The position numbers and the translations under genes were made by a program. Shown in pieces: positions 47,371 to 60,100 of a stretch of DNA of 64,000 nucleotides (its first letter is position 1; the number at the start of each line of letters is the position of its first letter). This DNA is from Epichloe hybrida (lineage: Eukaryota; Ascomycota; Sordariomycetes; Hypocreales; Clavicipitaceae), in the NCBI GenBank assembly GCA_019022495.1, contig JAFEKR010000061.1, positions 1 through 64,000 on the forward strand, in the 5' to 3' direction. The notes under the pieces were generated by a model, which worked only from the letters and a program-made list of their open reading frames with translations, did no database searches and was not told the DNA's origin.

Positions 47371-48462
47371 TTAAAAAATCACATCGTCTTCCTCATCACC
47401 CGCAAGAATGTCGCTCGCACCAGTTGCTCGTTCATCATTGCCTCCGCCTACATCATGGTCGTCTAATCCTTCTCGTCTTGCTTTCATTTCTGCGTCTGCA
47501 GCAGCGGTATCCCGCTGCTTCTTGTTTGCTACCTGATGTCGGCCATAATTAGTTATACTATGAATAACAAATAAATAGTACAGAAGCTCAACATACTTTC
47601 TTCAATCTGTAAAACTCTTCTCGATCAAGCTCATCAAGTTCAGAATTGATATACTTGATTGTATTCTCAGTTCGAGGAATTATCACATGTTCGATCGCGT
47701 TGACTGCACCAAGGTCAACCACAAGTCCAAAGTCAATGTGCTCTGATGTGCTAGTAAAGTGCATTCACCTCGTCTATTGACAACCTTGATTACTTCATCC
47801 AAGATGACAAAGGCCGTCTGTAAACTGGCCAACTCTACGAGAGCTTCGACGGCTCGAGCATATGTTTCCCGGCAGCGTTGTACCTGTTGACCACCTTTAC
47901 CCAGCCCAGTGAGGCCGAAGTCGTTGCTTCCATCAACCATGTAGCTTTCGAAAGCGGGAAGAAGCACTCCTGATACGTTGTCTTGTTTTGTTTGAATTCG
48001 AAAACGTGCTGATTTGGCTGATTCTTGAACTTGGTATCCGATATCGCCGCCGACCGCGTACGTGACCTCGGCCAGAGAAAATGCCGCTATTTGCATTACG
48101 CGGCCCATTTTACGCTTCGCTTCGTCGATTCGTCTGGTTATCTCTAGTACAAGCAAAGTCAGTGCGAACAAAACTGCAAAACTTTGAGTACCACGGTACC
48201 TCGGAAGCGCCTGACAGAGTTCGATTAGTTCAGCTTGTCCCTATAACTGCAAGAGTACTGCAATTCTCTCACTTCGTTAAAGCTTCACTCTTTCTCTTTA
48301 GCAAACTATGGCCCGTTTCGGCGCCTTTGAGCTTGGCTTTCATGATGCCCAGCGATTGCCGAGTGGGAAATACTGCCTCACGATCCTGTTAAAGTGATTA
48401 GAAGTTTCACGATATCTAATGAAATATTAGATAGATAAGTGTATTACCGCAGCGCCAGACAT
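47371..48462 (-). CDS. vma8: V-type proton ATPase subunit D (Vma8)
   Basis: Central-stalk (rotor) subunit of the V1 sector. Six exons on minus: 48462-48448, 48385-48273, an 11-nt microexon 48210-48200, 48143-47769, 47703-47597 and 47532-47371, giving 260 residues (yeast Vma8 256). The first exon encodes only MSGAA. The microexon supplies the Arg-Phe-Arg between SEALTK and EITRRIDEAKRKMGRVMQ, exactly as the family needs. Other blocks are REAVFPTRQSLGIMKAKLKG, VASLQT-type helix LVELASLQTAFVILDEVIKV, VNRRVNAIEHVIIPRTENTI and ELDELDREEFYRLKKV. It ends GDEEDDVIF. It is divergent from Syf1. Confidence 0.96.
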
Positions 48463-48855
48463 GATGAATGCTTATGAATAAGCGAACGAACGACTGACTA
48501 CAAATTAACACCGACGTGTAAACGATGGGGGTGAGTTATGAGCTGTGTGCCTGTGTGGGTCGCGAGATTACGACATTGCTGGCTGACTTCCAATTTAGGT
48601 GTGCATCTATCCCTGCAGCCTTGTGTAACAGACACGACTTGAACGTGGACCTCCGTAGATGCATATCTCTATACTGTGGGTACAGTGGGTAATTGAACTA
48701 CTGCAGAGTGCTCAACTTTCGAGGTTCACGATGAACTTATTGCCTCCGCCCACGAGACTTTCTTGAACGATGAGTTCCTATTCCTATATCTAGGGCACTT
48801 CCAAAGCCGATATTCGTGGTTATCCTGCTCTTAGTGCGAGACCTGTATTAGCATC
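48463..48855. other. Divergent promoter region vma8 / syf1
   Basis: About 390 bp without a supported gene. A tRNA T-arm-like string on the minus strand near 48620-48650 has no matching acceptor or D arm. Confidence 0.5.
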
Positions 48856-51413
48856 ATGGCTCTCAAGACCGTGGGACACGCGAGACTGGATCTCCAGATT
48901 GTGGTAAGAGCTCTCTGGTCCAATACATTTTTCAAGAGTGACGTGTTTTCCCTTTGCTGACAAGCAGTCACAAGTCAAATGAGGATTTCATTTACGAACA
49001 AGACGTGTTGCGGGACCCCATAAGCGTTAAGCCTTGGCTGGTGTACATCGACTTCAAACTTCGACATGGTGATCTTTTGGAACAAAACTTGGTCATGGCC
49101 CGCGCGTGCGCCCAATTACCGCGTTCATACAAGCTTTGGAAGAAGGTAAAACTCTCGTTCTCTTCTGGAAGTATATACTAACAAACGTAGTATTTGTCCT
49201 TCCGAACCGCTCACGTAGCGAAACTGAATCCCGCCATTTTCGCCTCCGAGTATAATAAGGTCGATGCTTTATTTGAAAGAGCGCTCATACTTCTTAACAA
49301 AATGCCGCGGATATGGGAGTTGTATCTTCGATTTCTCATCAGGCAACCTGCCATCACGCTCGTCAGACGAACATTCGACCGCGCTTTGAGGGCATTGCCC
49401 GTTACCCAACACAACAGGATATGGGCTCTGTACTTGTCGTTCGCAAACGCATCGTCGGGTGACACTGCTGTTAAAGTCTGGAGACGCTATATGCAAGTTC
49501 ACCCCGAGAACGTCGAAGATTTTATTGACTTACTCATCCAGACTGGTGCCTACACCGAGGCTGTAAAATGCTATATGAGTCTACTCAACAACGTCCGATT
49601 CGCAAGTCAACATGGCAAAGGTCACTACGAACTTTGGAGTGAAATGGTCGATTTGCTCGTTGACCATGCTTCGGAGATTGATTCGAGCCACGAGAGCGGC
49701 ATAGAAGTGGAGAGCATCATCAGAAGCGGGATAAGCCGATATCCTGACCAAAGAGGAAAGCTTTGGACAGGTCTGGCTACCTACTGGATACGGAGAGGCA
49801 GCTTTGAGAAGGCTCGAGACGCTTTCGAGGAAGGAATTACAACAGTTATGACTGTCAAGGATTTTGCTCTTATATTTGACTCATACACAGAGTTCGAAGA
49901 GTCAGTGATCAGGTCTCTCATGGATCGTGCAACTGGTCAGGCTGAATCTGCTGTTGGGGATGATGAGGCAGACTTCGAATGGGATGTTCGCATGATGCGT
50001 TTCGAACACTTGATGGACCGACGCCCCTTTCTGGTCAACGATGTGCTACTTCGTCAAAACCCGAATCTGGTTATAGAGTGGGAAAAGCGAGTCGCATTGT
50101 GGGGTGATAACAAGGAAGAAGTTGTCAGAACCTACTCGGACGCCATCGCCTCTATCCATCCGAAACAGGCCGTCGGCTCTTTCCACAAACTCTGGACCAA
50201 TTATGCTCGGTTCTATGAACAAGGCTGCGATTTGAGAAACGCTCGCATTATTATGGAGAAAGCGACCAAGGTCCCCTATAAATCTGTTGCCGAACTAGCT
50301 GATACGTGGATTGAATGGGCCGAATTAGAACTGCGTAATGAGAACTTTAATGAAGCAGTTCGAATCATGGCAAAGGCCGTCCAGGCACCAAAAAGATCAA
50401 CTGTTGACTATTTCGACGAGACATTATCAGCGCAGCAGAGGGTTCACAAAAGCTGGAAACTCTGGAGTTTTTATGTCGATCTTGTGGAGAGTGTCGCTAC
50501 TTTGACAGAAGTGAAGAAAGTGTACGAACGAATTTTCGAACTTCGAATCGCAACACCACAGACAGTCGTCAATTATGCCAACGTCTTAGAAGAACACAAA
50601 TATTATGAGGAGTCATTCAAGGTATACGAAAGGGGTTTGGACTTATTCAGTTATCCAGTAGCGTTTGAGCTATGGAATTTATACCTTACGAAGGCCGTTG
50701 ATCGCAAGATTGGTATTGAGCGGCTACGAGATCTCTTCGAGCAAGCTGTTGAGGATTGTCCACCAAAGTTTGCGAAGACAATTTACTTGATGTACGGAAA
50801 CCTAGAAGAAGAACGAGGGCTTGCACGACATGCGATGCGAATTTACGAGAGGGCTACAAGAGCTGTAGCGGATGAGGACCGTGCCGACATGTTCAACTTT
50901 TACATCACAAAATCGGCCTCGAATTTCGGGCTGTCTTCTACTCGTCCTATTTACGAAAGGGCAATTACAGCATTGCCAGATACGGAAGCCAAGGAAATGT
51001 GTCTCAAATTTGCAGATATGGAAAAGCGATTGGGTGAAGTAGACAGGGCGCGTGCGATTTATGGGCATGCGTCACAATTTTGTGATCCGCGAATTAACAG
51101 CGACTTTTGGGCACGATGGGAACAGTTCGAGGTGCAACATGGAAATGAAGACACATTCAAGGAAATGCTGCGCATAAAGCGAAGTGTCCAGGCACAATAT
51201 AACACTGACGTCAACTTCATCGCTACACAAGCGCTAGCCCGGAGCCAGACTACCGATCATCATATCTCTACTGACACTTTGAGTCATATAGGCAGACAGC
51301 CAACCGCGCTGCAGGGCTTTGTTGCTGCGAGCGGTGAAGTTGCAGGGGCACGTGGTCAGCAGGACACGCCTGTGAACCCAGATGCGATTGACATCAACGG
51401 GCTTGACGATTAA
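48856..51413 (+). CDS. syf1: Pre-mRNA-splicing factor Syf1 (HAT-repeat NTC component)
   Basis: Syf1 is a scaffold of the Prp19-associated (NTC) complex in the activated spliceosome. Coding sequence is secure from about 48965 (SHKSNEDFIYEQDVLRDP) to 49145, then 49191-51413 after a 45-nt intron with a TACTAAC branch point. HAT-repeat blocks include KPWLVYIDFKLRHGD, QLPRSYKLWKK, NKMPRIWELYLRFL, TQHNRIWALYLSFANASSGD, VKVWRRYMQVHPENVEDFID and RGLARHAMRIYERATRA. It ends DAIDINGLDD. About 805 residues are certain (yeast 859). The N-terminus is unresolved: the ATG at 48856 (MALKTVGHARL) can be joined in phase only with a weak GTCCAA donor near 48918, whereas the better GTAAGA donor at 48904 gives the wrong phase. 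The true first exon may lie elsewhere. Confidence 0.9.
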
Positions 51414-52571
51414 CACAAAAATGTAGTAGAATTATTGTTCCATAGTTCTTGTCGTTCTTCTGACTTACGGGTGCGGTTTCGCTCCACTTCGTTCTCGTTG
51501 TATTGGTTCCTTTCTTTTACTTTGTTTATGCCCGTCTTACATGGGGGTATGCCTTTCCACGAAACCTGGCACAATTATCAATTTCGCAGACTATCCCTGC
51601 ATAACACTCCGAATCACGGTTTCAGGTTACTTGCCACCTTCTATTACGGCGATTTGCATGGTATTACTCGGTATGGTTCCTGTCGATGTGGTCGTTACGA
51701 AGAGTTTGGTGTTGCATATATAGATCCTTTCCGTTTTTGGTGGCTTAGTGGGACATGATATGCATCTCTACAGTTTTTGGCGCGTGCGGATTTCACTACT
51801 TAAAAATATATCATGGGATTTTCTTTTTCGATGCGTTATCAAAAATATGTACATCACACTAGAGGGTTGTGTGTATTGACCTGTGAATTCTGTGGTAATA
51901 CGAACCCCATTCATCTATCATTCTCTGACCTTGTTTGGCATCGGCAACAACTGACGATTCTGTGAGATGCACTGGCGGCTGTTCTGCCGACTGTGTCTCC
52001 TGGTGCTGTATATATGGTGTCTTGGCGAGCTCGATTCACTCGAACAGCATAAGAATAATGGTATCTGATGTTATGTCGTGTCCGATTCGCACAGTACTTC
52101 TAAGTGGTGTGTTGTTGCTCGGGATACGGGCGTGGCGAGTCTTGCGGGCACTTATCCCACCCTCTTCCTTCGTTTTCGGTTGATGTTATGGAGCTTCATA
52201 TAACCAACCTAAATGCTCGTCTGAACATGTGAGCCAGATGCGATGTGAGTTGAATGCAACACGTCAGTAAACTTCGAGGTACACCGGTGATAGCGGCGGC
52301 GTTAACTTTACGACCTGGCATTTTCCTCTGGGTTGATCGGGTGTATATGTGACCAGTTCAAATAAACAATGACGATGGGCATTCATTGATAAAGCATTTC
52401 TTCACCTGGCGAGTTCTGGGCATATTCACTGCCGAAATCACTAATTATCGAGTCACGAGACACATGACAAGCGAATACAGAACAGTATGCCTACCCTAGG
52501 GTACGTGGTATCCACAAGACATTTTACCTGTTGTGTCCAGGCACGGGACGACTTTATATTTGCCAAACAAC
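51414..52571. other. Intergenic region, no gene seen
   Basis: 1.16 kb of T-rich sequence after Syf1, with short open frames of no recognisable content. It should hold the Syf1 3' UTR and the CCA1 promoter. Confidence 0.6.
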
Positions 52572-54401
52572 ATGGTCGAAAATAAAAAACATCATTCGGG
52601 ACTACCGGTGCTACATGCAGAAATAGTGGCCAAGCCAACCCTAAGCCAGGTGATATCCCACATGCTCTCCGTCGTTAGTCGTCGCTTTAGCTTGTTGCTC
52701 GGCATGACCAAGAGAAAGTTCGGCATGTTCATCAAAGACAACTCGACACCCAATATGATACCTACAATAGAACTAAACACCAGAGAAAAACAACTCAGAC
52801 GTCTTCTTCTCGACGTATCGGAATTTATCAACCACTCCAAGCCCACAGAACGCCCCGTAGTCGTTCGCTGGGCCGGAGGTTGGGTCCGCGACAAAGTGCT
52901 TGGTATCGAAACTCATGATATAGATGTCGCTGTGAATGCGATGACCGGTGTCGACTTCGCGCAGCGTATGTGCAGATACTGTGACACAGAAGAGGCAAAG
53001 AGGAAGCACTCAATCAAAGCAGACGACATTGGAAGCCTCCACAATATTGCACGGAATCCGGACAAATCAAAACATCTAGAAACGGCCATGTTACGCCTAT
53101 TCGGGCTGGATCTAGATCTCGTGAACTTGAGGAAAGAGAAATATGCCGAAACAAGCCGCAATCCTCTCGTTGAATTCGGGACACCCGAGGAGGATGCACT
53201 ACGACGAGATGCCACCATCAATGCGCTGTTCTACAATCTGCACACTGAAAAAATCGAGGACTTCACCGGCGGCCTGGAAGACTTGGCCGGTAAGATCGTG
53301 AGAACGCCTTTAAACCCTCTAGAAACGTTCAAGGACGACCCTCTTCGCATCCTTCGAGTTGTTCGCTTCGCTAGTCGTCTGGAATTCTGCATAGATGACG
53401 ACACATGCAAAGTCATGGCACATGAGCAGGTCTTGGAGGCCCTCAAGGTTAAGATCAGCCGCGAGAGAGTCGGAAATGAACTGAGCAAGATGTTAAGAGG
53501 CAGTCATCCATGCTCTTCTCTGAAGCTTATTGACAGCCTGCACCTCTACGACGCGATATTCACCGACCCTACGTCGAAATCCGAAGCATCTCCAAACATC
53601 TCCCGCTGGCAAGTCGCCTACAAATGTCTCGACGATATGCTACAGAACGACAGCCCCGGCTCCCTTGGTCGGCTGCTGATTCGCTCAAAGGATGCTGCCT
53701 ATGTGGCCTGGAATTTGGCCGCCCTTAGTCCATGGATGACAATGGACCCATTGCCTAATGAGCTACCAAAGGCGAACAGTTTACCGCCAGTTTCTGTTGC
53801 CGCTCGAGAAGGGTTCAGGGCACCAAATAAGTTATTAGACATAATAACAGCCAGCTACAAACACAGGCATCATATCATGCAGCTCAAAACATCGACATCC
53901 GGGCCAGGGTCCGTGGCTATTGCCAGAGATGTACTCGGTATGGCAATCCGAAAATGGGAGAATCATGGTGGCTCGTGGACACTGCAGGTCTTGAATTCCC
54001 TCCTCGTAGAAGCCATGGAAAAACTGGAAACTTGGCCACAAGTTGGTGACAAAGGTTCGCATGACGAAGTTATCCTTCTGGTTTGTATCCTACTGACGGG
54101 CGATACAGCACGAGATGAATTCGAGAATGGGTGGAAGCGATTTCTGGACAAAATTATGGAACTGAATGTTTACGATGCCCCGGCACTGAAGACATTGCTA
54201 GACGGCCGTTCACTGGCACGCGCACTGGGTATACCTCCCGGGAGATGGACAGGCAAAGCTCTAGATGCCTGCCTGAAGTGGCAATTCCGCAACCCGGAAG
54301 AAGTTAATCCAAATGGAGCTATTGAGGAGATAAAGCTCCATCGCGAAGAGCTAGGAATCCCCAGGCCAAAGCAAACGAATGCACGACCCGTGGGTGAATA
54401 A
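52572..54401 (+). CDS. cca1: CCA-adding enzyme (tRNA nucleotidyltransferase)
   Basis: Class II nucleotidyltransferase that adds or repairs the 3' CCA of nuclear and mitochondrial tRNAs. Intronless, 609 residues from the first ATG (yeast Cca1 546). Motif A is RWAGGWVRDKVLGIETHDID, with the GGWVRD loop and the DID metal-binding pair. Motif B is EEDALRRDATINALFYNL. The motif C/D region is DDPLRILRVVRFASRLEF. Three early in-frame ATGs occur at 52572, 52662 and 52704. The second opens MLSVVSRRFSLLLGMTKRK, basic and hydrophobic like a mitochondrial presequence, and the third begins at the conserved protein. In yeast, alternative starts of CCA1 give mitochondrial and cytosolic/nuclear forms, and the same is inferred here. 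The tail ends RPKQTNARPVGE. Confidence 0.94.
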   Translation: MVENKKHHSGLPVLHAEIVAKPTLSQVISHMLSVVSRRFSLLLGMTKRKFGMFIKDNSTPNMIPTIELNTREKQLRRLLLDVSEFINHSKPTERPVVVRWAGGWVRDKVLGIETHDIDVAVNAMTGVDFAQRMCRYCDTEEAKRKHSIKADDIGSLHNIARNPDKSKHLETAMLRLFGLDLDLVNLRKEKYAETSRNPLVEFGTPEEDALRRDATINALFYNLHTEKIEDFTGGLEDLAGKIVRTPLNPLETFKDDPLRILRVVRFASRLEFCIDDDTCKVMAHEQVLEALKVKISRERVGNELSKMLRGSHPCSSLKLIDSLHLYDAIFTDPTSKSEASPNISRWQVAYKCLDDMLQNDSPGSLGRLLIRSKDAAYVAWNLAALSPWMTMDPLPNELPKANSLPPVSVAAREGFRAPNKLLDIITASYKHRHHIMQLKTSTSGPGSVAIARDVLGMAIRKWENHGGSWTLQVLNSLLVEAMEKLETWPQVGDKGSHDEVILLVCILLTGDTARDEFENGWKRFLDKIMELNVYDAPALKTLLDGRSLARALGIPPGRWTGKALDACLKWQFRNPEEVNPNGAIEEIKLHREELGIPRPKQTNARPVGE

Positions 54402-55128
54402 TTAAGAACTATCATCCGATAGCCGTAATTCATTGACGAAAATTGTGGCGGAATGGTTTATATGTTTTATGCGATAGTGGGTCTGAAAATAAGCATCCTC
54501 CTCTTCAATAAATAAATTGAACCATTTTGTGTGCTACCGGAACAGCGCAAAACACAACCAACCCTCGGTTCATGCGTCGGCGCTACATGTATGTACAGGA
54601 ATGAAGGGAGAAAGCTCACCTTTTTCAAAAAAAGAAGCTCGCGAAGACATGGGCACAATGTTCTCTCAAATCTTGTAATGCGATGATTTTTCTTAGTCGG
54701 ATACTCTCTGCTATGTGCTTCGGAACGTATAAGTCCTCCCACACAACATCTACATAGATATCTTGTCGCACGAAACAGTTTTGAGTATTGATTTCGCTCT
54801 GATATTTCCACCATGGCATGCTAGAGTATTCATGCGTAGATCTCGCAGAACACCTTTTCCAACGATCTGTCGCAATCTGAAGGAAGGACTATGCGGGGAT
54901 GGCGAAGTGCGGGCTGTACAAACTCTCAAGAAATGATACTGCGTGTCTGATGATCGAACTTATATTTTTTATCCACACCTACACATTGATCCAATGGTGG
55001 ATCGATCCTTGATGACCCACTGATCTGGCTGGCTTCAATGCCAATTGTCATTTTCCTTCTTTCCCCAGACCAGTAATTTTTTTGCTGTGGTCTATACCTA
55101 CACCGGACTGTTACAACACAGAGAAGAC
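54402..55128. other. Intergenic region, no gene seen
   Basis: About 730 bp of spacer between tandem plus-strand genes, with no coding or RNA feature recognised. Confidence 0.6.
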
Positions 55129-57033
55129 ATGACTGAGTTAAACTTCAGCGAAGAAAACAAAAACCGTCTAAAGGAGCTAGGATACGGAACCGCTGCCAAG
55201 CCAACGGAACTTCCCAGTATACCTCATGAAATAAGATATGGACAGGTATATGCCCAGCGACAAAGAGAAGAGGTCGCTATGCACAGCGCAATGATACTGT
55301 TTAAAAGTCGGCCAGATGAAATGGTATGCACCTGGATCATTGGGAAAACCACCGCGCAATGTATTAATAATCATTGTGACCAAGACTCGCCACGATGTCG
55401 CACTGAAAGTATTCGCATGTGTATTCTTGAGCCTCACATTTTCAACTACCCCCATCACGTCTCAGGCAAATCCTGATGAAATTACGAATGCAAGATCTTT
55501 GAAGGAATCTGCTGCTAGCGTGTATGATCATCACGATTCGGACGAATTGTCGGTGGTGCAGGAGGACCTTGTTCAAGCAGTTGTTTCATTGACTCTCTGT
55601 AGTCCCAAATCCAGAGGTATGTCGAGAAGTCACTACACCCATATCGTCCCAGACTACTCACACGACGGAAAATCTTTCCATAGATGAGCATCTTGATGCC
55701 TTGATTGCTGAAGCTGGTCTAGCTTCCCTTCTTCTGCTGCACTACACAACTGAGTCAGTAAAACTTGCAACCTTTACTCTGGTTCATGTCGCAGCCTACA
55801 CAGATCAGCATAATAAATGGACGACAAAACCAGCTGCATTACTGGCGAATCGCATACTAGACTTTCATATGTCCATGAGTGGCCCTTTGAATTTCGTTAC
55901 CGATATAGTTGCTAGCGACATTGTTCGGCCAAAACTGGAACCGTCCTCTAGTCCTGACTTGTCAGAATCGTCTGCAGCCAATGTGTCAACCTCTACTACT
56001 CCTTTAAAATGTACAGATGATAGTCAAAAGCTCATGACTGTTTTCGAATGGGCACTGAAAAAGGTTGAGGTAAGTGTTGTCGGGGAGAAAAAGAGAGTCA
56101 CCTAGGTCACATTGTAGTCAACAATCAAGGGCACCACTAACACCCAATTGTGTAATAGACGAAATATGTTGCTGGACACTGGCATCTCTTCGTCCCCCCT
56201 CTGATTGGTCTCGCAGAGAGTCGTGAAACGGCAGTCAAGAAAAAGGCTCTTCAATTAATTGTCAATTTCTTAGAGAAATGCCCATCCACAATTATATTCA
56301 AGACTGGAATTGACCGCCTGCTGGAGAACAAAATATTTCCTACATTGCATCTTCTTCCACCATTAACACTGGAGAACGATTCTGTGCTTTTAATCGATAT
56401 AGCTTATCGAGTTTTGACGGGCCTCGCTGTCAAAACTCCCGAGCTTCAGAGCCGTTCGAGAAGGCGACTCCTCGATAAGCTTATTCGGGAAGGAGTTCTG
56501 GATAGCTATCAACGTGCATCAGACTATGTGGAAGTCACAATCATTTTATTGCAGAACGCTGCAAAACTAGTATCACACCTGGGAATCTTTGCCGCCAAAC
56601 ATTTATTTGTGGGTATTTCCTGAACCAGATGACTGATGCTCACACTAATTATTTGTCTATGTAAAAGGACTTGCTAAGGCTTATTGAGTCTGTTATGTGT
56701 GATGGTTCATTCTCAAAACACCCAGCAGTTTTAATGGCTGCAAACGAAGCGTTGGTTTTGATCATTATCAATTGCTGGCCTAGGGTGAGAGCAGCGCAGA
56801 GAGTGGAACAGGTATTGCGCATCTTGAGCGTCTGTTGGTTGAACTTTAGTGACGCCATGGCAAATGGCCCTCAACTTTCCACCTATTCTGACGGAAGGGA
56901 CACGAAGCGTTGTATTAATGACGTGGTCTCAGCGATGCGCTCAATGTCAAAAGACGACGACGAGATAATAACTAAGAGGCTGGAGATGATATGTGTTCAA
57001 GATGATCGACTCAGGGATTTGTTTATTGAATGA
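55129..57033 (+). CDS. tti2: Tti2-like TTT complex subunit
   Basis: Tti2 works with Tel2 and Tti1 to stabilise PIKK kinases (TOR, ATM, ATR) with Hsp90. Exons 55129-55323, 55466-55616, 55684-56069, 56159-56608 and 56668-57033 give 515 residues. The helical C-terminal half carries family features: VFEWALKKVE, HWHLFVPPLIGLAE, FEKCP-like FLEKCPSTIIFKTGI, PTLHLLPPLTLENDSVLLID, LIREGVLDSYQRASDYVEVT, GIFAAKHLF and LVLIIINCWPRV. The N-terminal 65 residues (MTELNFSEENKNRLKELG) and the join across intron 1 (55324-55465) are the weakest part. Assignment rests on remembered family resemblance, as Tti2 sequences diverge fast. It converges on Fig4 with 74 bp between. Confidence 0.8.
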
Positions 57034-57107
57034 GACGATCTCGATAAACCCCCATTTGTCTGCAGTGGAAACTTCCTAGCACTTTTCAAATCCATAATAA
57101 CAGACTT

Positions 57108-60100
57108 TTAATCGAGTGGCTGTTGCTTAAAAAAGGATTTACCACGAAGCCACTTTCTGTAGGCTTTGTACCTCTTCTTCGTTGCATCGTCGTCCGTCAC
57201 AGTAAGTGGATTGTCGCCGATTTTTAGAAGTTCATGATACACATCAATTTCATCGTCCATTCCAGTGAATAGCAGACCTTGATCCTTCCAGCTACCGTTG
57301 ATGTAGTCTCGGTACTCTGAAGCATCAATGTCCGATGGCGTGTGGTCAGATATGACAAGAGGAAGGGTTTGAGGGTGACGAATGTAGCGATCGTAGTCAT
57401 CTGCCTCTTGCCCATTAACTGACGGGTTAAGAGATTCATGCACGGCCTTGGTGAAAGTCCATTGGACAGCATTTGACTTCTCGAGAGCACTTGGTTTGAA
57501 CTTCTCACTTTCTTGCCGCTTGCCACCGAGCACGGAATGCAAGTTTGTCACATCATGTGATCGAGAGCTTTTCTCGGGAACAGGCTGAAGCCATCGCTGT
57601 AGAGAAATACCTTTGGTCGCGGTGCTACCAGAAGTAGTTGAACAGGCACCATCTTCATTCGGGTGACCTAGCGAAGACATGAATTCAGCTTTAGCAGCCA
57701 AACCTGCTTTCCTCTTCCGTTTGTCCGAATCGGTATCAATATCTGTGCGGACTCGAAAGGGGCTCAAGTCATACCGGCCATCTTGTGTAGACTTCAAGGG
57801 AATGTATTTTATAGTTGAATTCATTTTGTATGCAAACATTTTTGGGAAAGATGATAGCGTCGCAGGCCGATAATATTCTAGCCAATAATCATCAACTGCC
57901 TCAACAGAAAGTTTTTTCAAGGCATATTTCAGCCTCGAACGGTCAGGTATTGTCCTCGGACGTATATTTGCTGGATTATACCAGTTGATGTAATTGCTAG
58001 CGTTCGTAGTCGACCAATCTCTTGGATGAATGTGGTGGAGATAATAATCTGTGTTCAATTCCCACAATAGAGGCTGATCTTTTGAAAAAACGTAGTTACC
58101 CAGGAACAGATTATACGCTTCTTGGCGCTGGCTGTCAAGAAACGAGTTGTTATAGTATCGTTTGAAGCTCTCAATCATGTCTCGAGAATGACTGGTCCAT
58201 TGGTTTATCTTTCGATAAGTTTCCATGGTGTTGACAAGCTGTGAACCACCATACTGAACCGCTATGGTGTCACCGTGGTCATGCCACATATGCGTGAAGA
58301 GATTGACTGCATCTGTGTCGTAGTCAACAGACGTGTTATCAATGATACCCAATGCATGTAGCTGATAACCCAATGCCTTCTTTCCGATGACGAACTGAGC
58401 AGCATTTGTTCTGTCGAGGCAGTCGATGCAGTTCGTCCGCCCAACACCATTTTGTGCCTGCATTGGGCTGGTTTTACCATCCCCATTTCGGAAGAAACCC
58501 GTTGTAGTGACAACTGATTCTGCAATTAGCTCTAGGTTACCAATTACATCACCACCACGGACTTTCGACGCGCGACTCATGTCCCAAGCTTTGTGGATAA
58601 TTTTTTTTCCAGAAGGAAGAAACTGATTCAAGTATTCAATGGCGTGAGTGTATTCAAGTAGTAATTTGGATTCTCTCGGTTGCCGCTCTTTGGATTTGAT
58701 TAGATTCACAACGTAGATAGGGGCACCATACCGCTGAAACAAGTTGTTAAAATGTGATGCGGCCGCACCATAGAAAGGGTCAATGAGATTGAGCTCGATG
58801 GGAGGCTTTGGAGTTACTCCTGTACTATCTTGAGTCCAATAAAGAGGAATACTCCCGCGATGTTGAACATAAGAGGTATATTGTGGGTTGCAGAATAGTC
58901 GTGGCCCAGGAGAGTGAAATGATGTAGTAAGAGACTCAGACACTATCTGCTCCGTCTCTACGTCGTTGGCAACGTAACCCTGATGAGGATGCTAGTTAGC
59001 GCACTAGCTATGTAACAGGGCTGAAAAAGCTTGATTGACAGATTTTTGTAAGATACATACCATGTCATTAGCGCCGCGTTTCAGAAACCGAGCCCCAGCA
59101 AAATGCCTGGATCGTCTGGCAATAACAGTGATATGCGCAGTCCGGCCATAGATAGAGAGTGCTTTGCGACCATTAGTAAAGGGAGAATCTCGTGAAGGGC
59201 AGGTATCAGGGAGATATTCACCAGCTTGATCAACATATCCGTGGATTATCGGACGACACCAATCATATGCTGCATGCAGACCTTTGACAGCTGGCTCAAG
59301 AAGATATGAGTTCCAGATGAACATAGTGTTCAAATCATCGTCTGGTGAAGGTAGAATCCCTTTGCCAAGGGTTTCTCTCTCTCTTATTATGTTATGCTGA
59401 AGTGTTCTTGTTATGTCGTAGGAGTAGCTATAATAAAACGATTTGGTCAGATCTAGGTTGTTCAAGATACCCAAGAACCTCTGCTCATCCGTGTTGCGTG
59501 AGCCAGATTTAGTTTTTCCGGGAACGAGTGGGATTAGCTCAGTTCCTTCGACCTGGTATATGTAATGACCACCGACCATGGCGACAGTGCTTTTTTTGGT
59601 TATTAATAGCATGTAGTACGGTCCTGTGAATTTAATAAATCCAATGATGCCCCATGTTGTGCAACGGAGTTTGATTCCACCTGTCCCTCTATTTCCATCA
59701 TCTAAAGTATCCAGAAGCTGATTGATTTCCTTAAGGCTGTATGCAATCTTGTCGTCTGTCATGTTGAGTTCCGCACCTTCAGCGGACCGGTCAATTTTCA
59801 GAATACGATATCGCTCCTCGCTCACGTCAACACCAACCACGTAGTATCTACTAGCGGTTTCATAAAGGCTGAACTTGTGCATTTTATGGGTGAAGAAATT
59901 GGTCACATCTTCGACGCCAACCTCTCTCGCACCATCACCTGATGAGTGTCGCACAGAATTGACAGCGGAGTTGACAGAATCTGGACTTGTAGTTCCTAGA
60001 AAGGGCTGTGCCACGACAGCTTCGTCTTCGTCATCCACGTCTGTAAAAGTGGTGCCTCCCAGTGGTGCCTCGTCAGTAGACGAGAGGCCTGTTGCTTCAT

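Noticed and set aside
48610..48655. tRNA T-arm-like string on the minus strand (ACGTTCAAGTCGT)
   Set aside because: No matching acceptor stem or D arm at the right distance; at best a relic.
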